Below, piece after piece: positions 25,601 through 30,616 of a DNA stretch of 64,000 bases. Location of the stretch: positions 640,922 through 704,921 of the forward strand of contig NW_004797600.1 of the NCBI RefSeq assembly GCF_000002075.1, in the 5' to 3' direction. The notes below the pieces were generated by a model that had not been told where the DNA came from, searched no databases, and saw only the letters and a list, made by a program, of their open reading frames with translations. Position 1 is the first letter of the stretch. Each line of letters begins with the position of its first letter. The position numbers and the translations under genes were made by a program. Origin of the DNA: Aplysia californica. Lineage: Eukaryota; Mollusca; Gastropoda; Aplysiida; Aplysiidae.

Positions 25601-28589
25601 GTTTATGACATATGGCGAGCAAAGAAGGGCTCAAACTTGATGACTAATCAGTGTGGCATGAGGCATGCCATTTTCACTTTAAAATCATCCTATCATGAGT
25701 ATCGAGATTTACATTTATCCAATTGCCCCTCCCCTTTACCTGTCCAAAATTTATAGCTTTCCATCTCTGATCGAGTTCCCCCGCCTTTGTCGTTAGGCTC
25801 CATTAAGTTGTGACCACACCAATTACAATTCAGTCTGTCACGCAAATTCGGAAGTAGAGACAACTACTGCTATGGTCAAGGCTGAGTTCACTGTTTGATG
25901 TGATCCCGCCTGGAGTAAACTTGTAGGCCATACCTTCCCAGCGAGTGATGCAAGTTAAGGTGGAGAGCTCAGATGCAAGTGCGACGTTTGGGGAAAACAA
26001 ACACGTCGATCAGTTCATACCTCTGTGTGATCCCGATTGGGGCAAACATTGTACCGTTTCAGCGAGTTTTACAACGCTTATGTGATCTCATTCAAGAAAA
26101 TGGCTGATCTTTGACCCGATGGGCAGTTCAATGATCTCAACTATTCTCTCTTAATTGATTGTCTGTGCTCGCCCGAGTTTTCATTCCGTAATTATGATCT
26201 GAAATGCAGGATTTTAGCCGAATGTAGACCTTCAGGGTGAATCAGAGCAGGATCTTAGGGGTGGCTTTTGTATAGTAAAAATTCTGTTTTCTTAAAACAG
26301 CAGGATCCTAAGTGAACCGGGATCTTAAGCGATGGAATTTTAGGCAGAGACTACTGTTTAATATATAACTTTCAAAGTCTGTGATAATTTCCTGCATGTG
26401 GTTTGAGAGATGCATCTATATGTTGTATTATTGTCAGCTTTATTTTTTTTCTGCACATTGAATTTTTTATGAAAGTAATATGATATAATGTAAATTCCTT
26501 TTTTCTCTTCATGTGTTTTTACCATTCCTGTACAGTCACCAAAAATGTTCCCAAGAGGTCAATGAAGTATCATCATATCTTATCTTTACCTATTGCAGAC
26601 CACAGGAGTCGTCATAAACACCCTAATTTTTGCTCATGTGAGCATTTGCAAATGCACACAGAGATGGTTCTTTCAAAGGTTCTGAAGTATAGTAACGTTT
26701 TTTCTGAAGATCTTTAAAACTGTTTTCTGGACAAGGCCAAAGCTGTGTAGAATGCTGAGCCCAGGACTGCACAGTTTGTTTCCTCACTCATTTATATATC
26801 ATGGTCATTGACTTGCAGGTAAAAGCTCAGTATAGTTTTGCAACAAATTGAACCTGCTGGACCTAGTTCGCAGATCTGGGTTGGCAGTGATGTTGCAATT
26901 ATGTCTTAAAGTAGCTGGAAACAACAAGCTGTGGTCATCATACTTTCATTTATCGAACTTTTATTCCCTTTATTCAAACCTCCTATAACTCAGCTTCATG
27001 TCCCTGTAGGTTAACTGCACCACCACCGCCCTCAATGATGCTGCAGCCATACTCTAAGAAAGAAGCGTCTCCGGTACCATCAGACCGACGCAGTATTCTG
27101 TCCTCTGCATCTGACCACCTCCACTTAAGGGAGGACTCGCAGAGTATGGTGCCCCTCACTGGCTCACTATCCGATGTCAACGCTGCTATTGTTGAAGCAA
27201 CGACGAAGGTAAGATGAGAGACACACATAGATGGTGTAACACTCCAACCATGAGACTGGTCTCTTGAAAAATGTTCACCAGGCAAAACAAAACAAAAACG
27301 TTTATTTTTCAGTGATGAGCATAATACAAAAGTTCGACCTTAGTATTACTAAGGGCCTACTTTATAGTGGGTGTTTGATGCCTGACATGGCTCTTTCCCT
27401 AGATATCCTATGCAGTTACATGGAATTTATTGACAAGTAAAAATTTCTCCCAAAACATCTTTTTGAAAAAGTGCTGAAAATCCGCTGTCCAAAGGGTCAA
27501 CGCTTCAGTTTGCCTCTATGGTTTAGATGAAATAAACGGAAGCAAATAATATTTTTTTACTGAATGTATCTTATTTTGTATTTATTATTTTAAGGTGATG
27601 TATGTATTTATTCAGAGAGAAAGGATGGGGAAAGGTATCTAATAACGGAGAACATCGTATGTTTGATTTCAGTAACCAATGTTTACGAATTCCATTTGAA
27701 AGATGAATTAGCTATAAAAGATCGATGTTTCCTTAGTTGAGTTGTTTCATACAGGATGTTGAATGTTTATAAGTGTATGAAATGAGGTTGTTTTTCTGTT
27801 CTCTGTTCGAAAGATACTTTAGGGGTTCAAGCAGGACTATGAGTAAAATATATTGATAAACTTTCTCATTTTGGGTTCATGAGTATTTTCGTCTCCTGAA
27901 TGTAACAGGATGGCGCACAAATATCGGGTACCATTTGTATATATTTTTTCTTTATTCTACAGCCTATTGTCACCTCAGCTGATTCATCGTCTCGGGTGCC
28001 GGCGCCCATAGAAGAGGATGTGCCTGTGGCTGAAGAAAGAACAGATGGTAACAGTGCAGTGGATCCAAATCTTTCTCAAATTGTGATGGAAGAGAGCAAA
28101 GAAGTTCTTCAGGCAAAATCGAGCATTCCAGAGTCGAACATGGAGGGTCCATCACAAGAAAGTAATGTGGGCACTGATGGGAACACAGACCCTTCAGTTC
28201 AGAACCAAACTGGCCGGACTGGGGAAGAAGAGACCGTTTCTCCTGGCCTGAACGAAAGCTATGTCCTGACTGGAGAATCTGACGCGGAGGAAAAAGACAA
28301 ATCCACTACTGTGCCATTAGTGTGTGTCACAGAAGCACAAGAGGAAGATTCTCCCACCGATTCGCCGGTGAGCATTGGGGATCCTAGCAGCGCTCCCTCA
28401 CCGGAATTTGGGGATGGAGATGGTCAGGTCATGGTATTGTCTGACGGAGCTGGCAGCTCTGACAAAGAAGAAGATGTCTCGAACTCTGACCCAGAGGTCT
28501 TAGAAAGGGGCAACACCAGCAGCGATGGGAGTGATGCAGCCTGGGAAATGCTCTCCGATTCTGAACAGAAGTCGGAAGCAGAGCAGTAA
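1036..28589 (+). CDS. RUNDC3: RUN domain-containing protein 3 (RUNDC3A/B orthologue), 11 coding exons
   Basis: Coding exons: 1036-1091, 7218-7336, 8018-8172, 9210-9295, 11502-11591, 11851-11931, 12921-13074, 21132-21289, 23943-24086, 27010-27208 and 27963-28589. They total 1869 nt, so about 622 residues plus TAA, and every junction is in phase. Residues about 15-200 form the RUN domain, including FIRVALMEKRLSDY and DLIGLNAIDFNFCLKG, both very close to vertebrate RUNDC3. Residues about 235-345 are a coiled coil beginning DYLEELVRLRDRQL. Residues 415-622 are an acidic Ser/Glu/Asp-rich tail. Vertebrate RUNDC3A and B are about 446-473 residues, so the acidic tail is an extension. Vertebrate RUNDC3A (RPIP8) binds the GTPase Rap2 and is mainly neuronal; the same role here is inferred. 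The chosen ATG aligns the next residues with the vertebrate N-terminus. The last exon has an AATAAA 156 bases after the stop. Confidence 0.93.
1563..1629. repeat. (AC)n microsatellite in RUNDC3 intron 1
   Basis: About 33 uninterrupted AC units, followed by a degenerate CA-rich tail to about 1670. Confidence 0.95.
2812..2898. repeat. (AT)n-(GA)n compound microsatellite
   Basis: Alternating TA to about 2860 passes directly into about 19 GA units. Confidence 0.95.
3612..5028. mobile_element. Tc1/mariner-type MITE, copy 2, split by another element
   Basis: The left 290 bases and right 300 bases match the uninterrupted 631-bp copy at 45998-46628, including the terminal inverted repeat that reads roughly GTGCAACTTAT...TCAAATAT inward. 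A separate TIR element (3908-4703) sits in the middle. The copy lies in RUNDC3 intron 1 and encodes nothing. Confidence 0.72.
3908..4703. mobile_element. 796-bp non-autonomous TIR element inserted in a MITE
   Basis: The ends are CAGTCAAACCTG and its near complement CAGGTTCGGCTG, and TA precedes the left end. The interior carries several copies of a GTGGCCGT...TAAGACAGGTG motif in both orientations. CAGT ends with a TA target fit the Tc1/mariner-pogo group. It is younger than its host MITE because it interrupts it. Confidence 0.65.
5300..5437. repeat. (CT)n tract with three T-run interruptions
   Basis: CT dinucleotide runs are separated by TTTTTTTTCC blocks repeated at about 5325, 5375 and 5420. 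This suggests that a roughly 45-base higher unit was itself duplicated. The apparent Arg-Glu reading frames on the other strand are repeat artefacts. Confidence 0.9.
5438..6278. other. RUNDC3 intron 1, no feature seen
   Basis: AT-rich single-copy-looking sequence. I found no exon, repeat end or other motif. Confidence 0.5.
6279..6445. mobile_element. 167-bp hairpin MITE
   Basis: The arms at 6279-6321 and about 6404-6445 are nearly perfect inverted repeats of about 42 bases, starting CAAGGTCATGTTTCTT and ending with its complement. The loop is about 80 bases of AT-rich DNA. No coding capacity and no convincing target duplication were found. Confidence 0.7.
7013..7192 (+). mobile_element. SINE type B (hairpin-tailed), 25 bases upstream of exon 2
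   Basis: The body GGTGGGTGGTTGG...TGGTTTGCT is shared with copies at 22086, 23215 and 63486. The 3' tail has the common TATATGACCTTAT...AAAACTCTTACTAAAAC sequence. The tail hairpin stem is GCACTT/AAGTGC, altered from the usual GCGCTC/GAGCGC on both sides. The (TC)n polypyrimidine tract of the exon 2 acceptor starts right after this SINE. Confidence 0.72.
7218..7336 (+). CDS. RUNDC3: RUNDC3 coding exon 2 (RUN domain start)
   Basis: Completes the shared Arg codon, then reads ISVKSLLDYACLYTHVDDD and onward to HRLRR. This is the first helical part of the RUN domain; vertebrates have RFSVKTL...DDSSEEFVNF. The acceptor pyrimidine tract is a (TC)n microsatellite ending in CAG. The donor is C|GTAAGT. 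Confidence 0.95.
7337..8017 (+). other. RUNDC3 intron 2, no feature seen
   Basis: AT-rich intronic DNA without a recognisable repeat. Confidence 0.5.
8018..8172 (+). CDS. RUNDC3: RUNDC3 coding exon 3
   Basis: Encodes residues about 59-110, from PYQRKVWLRG to LKSPKAK, including the HFWEVLVE segment that matches GFWDYIRLA of vertebrates. The acceptor is TTGGCAG|CC. The donor AAG|GTTATT is weak for its later positions, but it is the only site that keeps the phase to exon 4. Confidence 0.92.
8173..9209 (+). other. RUNDC3 intron 3 with a SINE tail fragment
   Basis: Mostly unremarkable. Bases 9041-9085 read AATAGTGTTGATAGGGGC..., which also occurs at about 42408-42450 behind a tRNA-type SINE, so a fragment of that SINE lies about 125 bases before exon 4. 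Confidence 0.5.
9210..9295 (+). CDS. RUNDC3: RUNDC3 coding exon 4 (RUN domain core)
   Basis: Encodes LRAFIRVALMEKRLSDYIYW and on to RLI plus two bases of Arg. This is the most conserved stretch: vertebrates have RAWIRVALMEKRMSEY. The acceptor is CTTCAG and the donor is AG|GTCAGT. Confidence 0.96.
10177..10610 (-). mobile_element. 430-bp foldback element, family F, copy 1 (intact)
   Basis: The left end reads GCGGTGGAATCAGGCACTCC and the right end contains TTGACGAGCGCCTGG...GCCTCAC, its inverted complement. The whole length aligns, in reverse orientation, with 42739-43165 and with the right part of about 50735-51127. Shared internal landmarks include GATATTTGCA and ATGGCCGCC. There is no ORF of note. 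It lies in RUNDC3 intron 4. Confidence 0.75.
11502..11591 (+). CDS. RUNDC3: RUNDC3 coding exon 5
   Basis: Completes Arg, then reads ESYMEGALLASEEASVLCGD and on to LIGLNAIDF plus two bases. Vertebrate RUNDC3 has a comparable segment ending in LIGLSAIDF. The donor is AA|GTGAGT. Confidence 0.95.
11851..11931 (+). CDS. RUNDC3: RUNDC3 coding exon 6 (end of RUN domain)
   Basis: Completes Asn, then reads FCLKGNENELLGPLEISY and APFLKYKQ plus two bases. FCLKG followed by a short loop and Y(A/T)P(F/Y)LK is diagnostic of RUNDC3. The donor is AC|GTGAGT. Confidence 0.95.
12139..12670 (+). mobile_element. SINE type A, full length, 11-bp target duplication
   Basis: A tRNA-like head at 12141-12215 has an A box (TGGCCTAGAGG) and a B box (GGTTCGAATCC). 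A pyrimidine-rich body follows, then the hairpin tail GCGCTCATATGACC...GAGCGCCGTAAAAC and an A tail. The flanking direct repeat AGATCTGATAC (12128-12138 and 12671-12681) marks the insertion exactly. Other copies are at 23331-23713 and about 63675-63885. It lies 250 bases upstream of RUNDC3 exon 7. Confidence 0.92.
12713..12810. repeat. (AT)n-(GA)n microsatellite before exon 7
   Basis: About 40 TA units are followed by a short GA run. It ends 110 bases upstream of the exon 7 acceptor. Confidence 0.95.
12921..13074 (+). CDS. RUNDC3: RUNDC3 coding exon 7 (linker)
   Basis: Completes Thr, then reads SASRSSDEIEMLRLSGEPSG and on to LQSLEKDFRGIKEQK. It corresponds to the Ser-rich linker before the coiled coil of vertebrate RUNDC3. 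It ends in phase 0, matching the phase-0 start of exon 8 across the 8-kb intron. The donor is AAG|GTGTGT. Confidence 0.92.
14322..14437 (+). pseudogene. VWA-domain gene fragment, penultimate exon
   Basis: Reads G|SNVSHVVIVVTDGRSENSTE and on to LKDSGVLMFAI plus one base. VIVVTDGRS followed by a helix and G(V/I)xxFAIG is the second half of a von Willebrand factor A domain of the matrilin/collagen VI type. The acceptor is CTCCCAG and the donor G|GTCAGT. The entry phase (one leading base) does not fit RUNDC3 exon 7, which ends in phase 0: splicing 7 to here gives GTC TAA at once. The upstream half with the MIDAS DxSxS motif is not found between exon 7 and this exon. It is therefore either the remnant of a duplicated gene or the 3' end of a nested gene whose 5' exons are elsewhere. 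Confidence 0.75.
14438..14714 (+). repeat. Six-copy 45-47-bp tandem repeat copying a splice donor
   Basis: Units begin at about 14438, 14483, 14530, 14577, 14624 and 14669. Most end TTTGCTATAG or a near match and restart GTCAGT or a near match. The units at 14530 and 14577 are almost identical. The array starts exactly at the VWA exon-intron junction, so the last ten exon bases plus the donor are repeated through the intron. Confidence 0.85.
14911..15145. mobile_element. 235-bp TIR MITE (GAATTACA ends), copy 1
   Basis: Starts TAGAATTACA and ends TGTAATTCTA. The interior aligns with 29236-29464, sharing CTCATGGTCTTGGTAACTCAAAAC-like sequence in two blocks. It separates the two VWA exons and is non-coding. 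Confidence 0.7.
15443..15618 (+). pseudogene. VWA-domain gene fragment, terminal exon with stop
   Basis: Reads GA|VGPYVDDQELEAIASEPS then ENFIFTIADYDTLTSI and ends CDVGIPGNQTEIDAE followed by TAG. AIGVGPYVDDQELEAIASEP spans the junction with the exon at 14322 in perfect phase and matches the conserved VWA C-terminus (IGVG...L..IAS.P...F). The intact frame and good splice sites argue for recent function. The missing N-terminal half and the location within a RUNDC3 intron argue for a relic, nested gene or partial duplication. Confidence 0.75.
16204..16365. repeat. (CAA)n array
   Basis: Long CAA trinucleotide tract with scattered CGA and TAA variants and apparent duplicated sub-blocks. Confidence 0.95.
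16494..16661. repeat. (CAT)n array
   Basis: CAT/ATC trinucleotide tract of about 50 units with few interruptions. The poly-Asp reading frame on the opposite strand is an artefact of it. Confidence 0.95.
18650..20410 (+). mobile_element. LINE (non-LTR retrotransposon) remnant with endonuclease and RT
   Basis: In order: an APE-type endonuclease start (MGNWNVRIKL..., then LNLTETRW at about 18750), a later endonuclease piece (LCVIGDMNTKVGETKEG at about 19050), an RT palm segment (VDFKKAFDIIDLKVRW at about 19540), VRQGCILSPVLFEIVIDF at about 19715 (RT motif B) and a C-terminal RRRWRYLGHVLKK-like motif at about 20360. Many stops and frame changes separate the pieces, so it is long dead. It is truncated 3' near the palindromic element at 20441. 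The clade is not certain. Confidence 0.85.
20441..20705. mobile_element. 265-bp palindromic TIR element
   Basis: Begins GCCTGATGAAATCGTGAATT and ends with its complement (GATTTCATCAGCAGGC). Near the right end a second palindrome of 30 bases, CGTGAATTCCACAC and its mirror, is centred at about 20678. The family is unknown to me. Confidence 0.68.
20914..21013. other. Assembly gap (100 N)
   Basis: Exactly 100 N, the usual placeholder for a gap of unknown length. It lies in RUNDC3 intron 7, just upstream of exon 8. Real intron length is therefore unknown. Confidence 1.
21132..21289 (+). CDS. RUNDC3: RUNDC3 coding exon 8 (coiled coil)
   Basis: Reads DYLEELVRLRDRQLAEANLR then on to MLELQEEL. Vertebrate RUNDC3 has YLEELVRLRESQL and ends the helix ILELQEQL, so orthology is clear. 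Heptads of Leu and charged residues support a coiled coil. The acceptor is GCTAG and the donor TT|GTGAGT. Confidence 0.96.
21425..21836 (+). mobile_element. SINE type C (hairpin-tailed), copy 1
   Basis: The body starts near GGCGGTGCTACTGACTGAAG and includes CACTCTTGTGACCC and CGAAGCAGACTTTGTGCTG. It ends with the shared tail TATATGACCTTATGCACTTG...CCGTAAAG and A-rich sequence. Copies: 29809-30226 and 58945-59134 plus 61395-61462. Confidence 0.78.
22086..22272 (+). mobile_element. SINE type B, copy 2
   Basis: Shares GTGGTTTGCTCCT...CATCTATCGTC and the tail CAATGACCTTATTGTG...CCGTAAAACTCTTACTAAAAC with the copies at 7013, 23215 and 63486. Confidence 0.75.
22501..22514. promoter_or_regulatory. 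Perfect X-box (RFX) consensus match in intron 8
   Basis: GTTGCCATGGAAAC fits the X-box consensus RYYNYY-N(1-3)-RRNRAC. RFX factors use such sites in ciliary and neuronal genes. It is far from any promoter I can place, so function is uncertain. Confidence 0.35.
23215..23330 (+). mobile_element. SINE type B, copy 3, left part (split)
   Basis: Left part of a type B SINE, up to TAGTAACACCTCT. It continues at 23714 after a type A SINE that inserted in it. Confidence 0.7.
23331..23713 (+). mobile_element. SINE type A, copy 2, nested in a type B SINE
   Basis: The tRNA-like head GGGGGCTCTCGTGGCC... has a B box GGTTCGAATCC. It is flanked by the near-perfect 12-base repeat AGTAACACC(T/A)CT (23319-23330 and 23714-23725). 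The tail ends TGCAGTTGCAAGCGCCATGAAAC plus A-rich DNA. The body is about 150 bases shorter than the 12139 copy. Confidence 0.88.
23722..23967 (+). repeat. Tandem duplication copying the start of RUNDC3 exon 9
   Basis: Bases 23723-23845 and 23848-23967 align throughout: SINE tail, spacer, then the acceptor and first exon bases. GTCAGATCCAAG...CAGCAGAACAAC at 23816-23845 copies GTCAGGTCCAAG...CAGCAGAACAAC at 23938-23967. Period about 122-126 bases. The upstream copy keeps an AG but would read into a stop (TGG CAC TAA). Confidence 0.82.
23943..24086 (+). CDS. RUNDC3: RUNDC3 coding exon 9 (coiled coil end)
   Basis: Completes Leu, then reads SKLRQQNNSLKLEVAGLRQY and on to PENMQMEHLPE plus two bases. 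It continues the helical region. The acceptor is GGTCAG and the donor AG|GTGGTT. A duplicate of its 5' edge lies 122 bases upstream. Confidence 0.93.
24130..24202 (+). mobile_element. Orphan SINE tail directly after exon 9
   Basis: GGCACTCATATGACCTTAT...GTGAGCGCCGTAAAACCTC and an A-rich end: the common tail without a body, starting about 45 bases after the exon 9 donor. Confidence 0.7.
24203..27009 (+). other. RUNDC3 intron 9, degenerate repeats
   Basis: At 24918 a CAGTGGAACTCGGATTCAACG sequence resembles a Tigger/pogo terminus. No convincing partner end was found; CTACTG at about 26330 is a possible one. G-rich run at 25155-25170. No exon is seen. Confidence 0.35.
27010..27208 (+). CDS. RUNDC3: RUNDC3 coding exon 10
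   Basis: Completes Arg, then LTAPPPPSMMLQPYSKKEAS and on to SDVNAAIVEATTK, ending in phase 0. A Ser/Pro-rich low-complexity linker lies between the coiled coil and the acidic tail. The acceptor is CTGTAG and the donor AAG|GTAAGA. Confidence 0.88.
27209..27962 (+). other. RUNDC3 intron 10, no feature seen
   Basis: AT-rich intronic sequence. No repeat family was recognised. Confidence 0.5.
27963..28589 (+). CDS. RUNDC3: RUNDC3 terminal coding exon (acidic tail)
   Basis: Reads PIVTSADSSSRVPAPIEED onward and ends EMLSDSEQKSEAEQ then TAA. All 208 residues are open. The composition is rich in Ser, Glu, Asp and Pro with many S-D/E pairs (SDKEEDVSNSD), typical of casein kinase 2 target regions. No vertebrate counterpart of this length is known to me. 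Confidence 0.92.
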   Translation, partial: PIVTSADSSSRVPAPIEEDVPVAEERTDGNSAVDPNLSQIVMEESKEVLQAKSSIPESNMEGPSQESNVGTDGNTDPSVQNQTGRTGEEETVSPGLNESYVLTGESDAEEKDKSTTVPLVCVTEAQEEDSPTDSPVSIGDPSSAPSPEFGDGDGQVMVLSDGAGSSDKEEDVSNSDPEVLERGNTSSDGSDAAWEMLSDSEQKSEAEQ

Positions 28590-28744
28590 ATGTCTTTATT
28601 TTGTATTGTAATGTGTCAGGTACAATATCTTCTTTTTATTTTAATACTTGGTCATGTTCCAAGTCTTGTCACAGAGGACATAAATCCTGTCCATATATCA
28701 CATGATCTCTATCATAGAAAGACACCAATCTCTGAAGCTTATAA

Positions 28745-28750
28745 AATAAA
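28745..28750 (+). promoter_or_regulatory. Poly(A) signal, proximal, for RUNDC3
   Basis: AATAAA within AAATAAATAAATAG, 156 bases after the stop codon. Mobile elements begin at 29236, consistent with the transcript usually ending before them. A longer 3' UTR cannot be excluded (AATAAA also at 33355-33360). Confidence 0.55.
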
Positions 28751-29235
28751 TAAATAGAATGTACACTTAATTCAACATTTACTGCTTTGTAAGTCTAATT
28801 AAAAATACAGTTTTCGTGAAACCATGAAGTTGTCCTCTCTGCAGTGCTACTTCAATGTTGCAATAGAATTGAAACAGTACTTGTGCTATTGGTTTGCTTC
28901 AGAGGGGAAGTTTCTTTGACTGATTTTTCAGCAAGCATTTAGAACATTATCATTATGATTGAGCTAAAATATAAAAGAAGCTGAATTTTATAGATTTCTA
29001 TCTAACCCTGAACTGCACATATTGTGTTAGATCGAAGAGCTAGAACTTAGATAGCTGCTGATGAGAAAAGTAGAAGTAAAGTAAAGAACATACTGTAATA
29101 GGAGTCAAAAAGCATGGGAAATGCTCTTTAAATCTTCCTCTGTCTAGTATGGTTCATTCAGAGGGAGATAAATTGGTAGCTCCTCTGAGAGTGGTTCTAA
29201 TCAGCGCCAGATGGTTCTGTGACACCTGGCAACCT

Positions 29236-29464
29236 CAGAATTACAATGTTCTATCTGCTCAGTACTTAGTTTTGAGAAATTTGACATCAAAATTTTTTTA
29301 GTTTCACAATCCAACCTTTTTCGCAAGCAACGCTTTGAATAGATTGATAACGACTTTGAATAATCTTGCAATTTTGATAGAGCAGTTAGAATATTTGCTT
29401 TCTGACCTCATGGTCTTAGTTACTCAAAACGGCCAAAAATGTCAGATAGAACTTTGTAATTCTG
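29236..29464. mobile_element. 229-bp TIR MITE (GAATTACA ends), copy 2
   Basis: Starts CAGAATTACAATGTTCTATC and ends GATAGAACTTTGTAATTCTG. Homologous to 14911-15145. Confidence 0.75.
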
Positions 29465-29808
29465 GTGTAGTGACCTGTTTCCCATTTTTCAGACATGTCC
29501 TAACTCCCGTTTTCTTGACGTGTAAACGCTGCCGTGTTTTCCACGAACTTTTCCTTCATTAAAATCCTTTTCCAAACTGATGTCTCTTTATGTAACCAAA
29601 GTATTTAGATCATGTTTTAATTTGGTTCTTTTTTTTTTTTCTTTTTTTTTTTTGTTGCCAGAACTGAGACCTTTTTATTCTACTTTGAATCCATGGCAGT
29701 TTTTAAGTTGCCTTCTGCACATAAGTTCATATCAGTTGTTTTTTAACAGGATTTCAACATACAATCTATTTTAGTACTTTTCCAATGTCTTGCTCTCATT
29801 TTTAACTC

Positions 29809-30226
29809 ACAACCGCCCGGAGCGGTGCTACTGACTGAAGTGTCTTTAGGCCATTCCCAAAGGGGGGACATTAACATCTCGAGTTCTTATGCACAATAGA
29901 ATTGTAATTGTAAATGGGCTGATTCATCAATGTCATGCTCATAACTGTGCCTGAACTGCAAGAGGGAACTGCTGCTTTTTCTTTCCTAACTCTTACTATT
30001 GTCTTTTTTTCTCTTCTTCTTTTGTATGTTTGTCACACTCTTGTGACCCGCTATTTCCGGGGTACCTTGATAGTCGAAGCAGACTTTGTGCTGTTGAAGC
30101 TGGAGAGGTGAGCAGAGTACGTCTGATTCCCTGTAAGGACTTCTCTGTAATCATCCACCCCTTGGCATTCATATGACCTTATGCAGTTACGAAGGCCGTA
30201 AAACCTCTACTGAAACAAACAAACGA
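29809..30226 (+). mobile_element. SINE type C, copy 2
   Basis: Matches 21425-21836 over its whole length, including GTGCTACTGACTGAAGTGTC and CACTCTTGTGACCCGC. The tail is CATATGACCTTATGCAGTTA...GGCCGTAAAACC with an A-rich end. Confidence 0.8.
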
Positions 30227-30373
30227 TATTTAACTCACAGCAAGGATGAGTATCCTTTTGACAGTGTTCAAGAAACTGTTCTGAAAAGAAGCTTAAAATA
30301 CTCTGCAATAGGATCTTTAACTATAATGTAAGTTTTGCTTCCACTAACAACATCTGTAATTGCTATTTATTAA

Positions 30374-30612
30374 CCCTATCTGTACGTCATGTTTTACTAT
30401 CATATCCATACGGCGTGGGGAACTCTGTACCATTACTTACAAAGAAGAAATTTATTCATTAATCCGATCCGTACGCTTTGCATAGCAGTCTGTCAAAATG
30501 ATTTTTTGAGTAATACTGAAAGCTTCAAAGACATCTTCGTACTAGAAGTATTCTAAAATGTGAAGAATACAACCCAGGGGATGTAAACTGACCCCAGGGC
30601 GTACGGATAGGG
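30374..30612. mobile_element. piggyBac-type MITE, copy 2 (239 bp, TTAA-flanked)
   Basis: TTAA at 30370-30373 and 30613-30616. Ends CCCTATCTGTACG and CGTACGGATAGGG. Same length as the copy at 284-522, about 15-20% different by eye. Confidence 0.82.
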
Positions 30613-30616
30613 TTAA

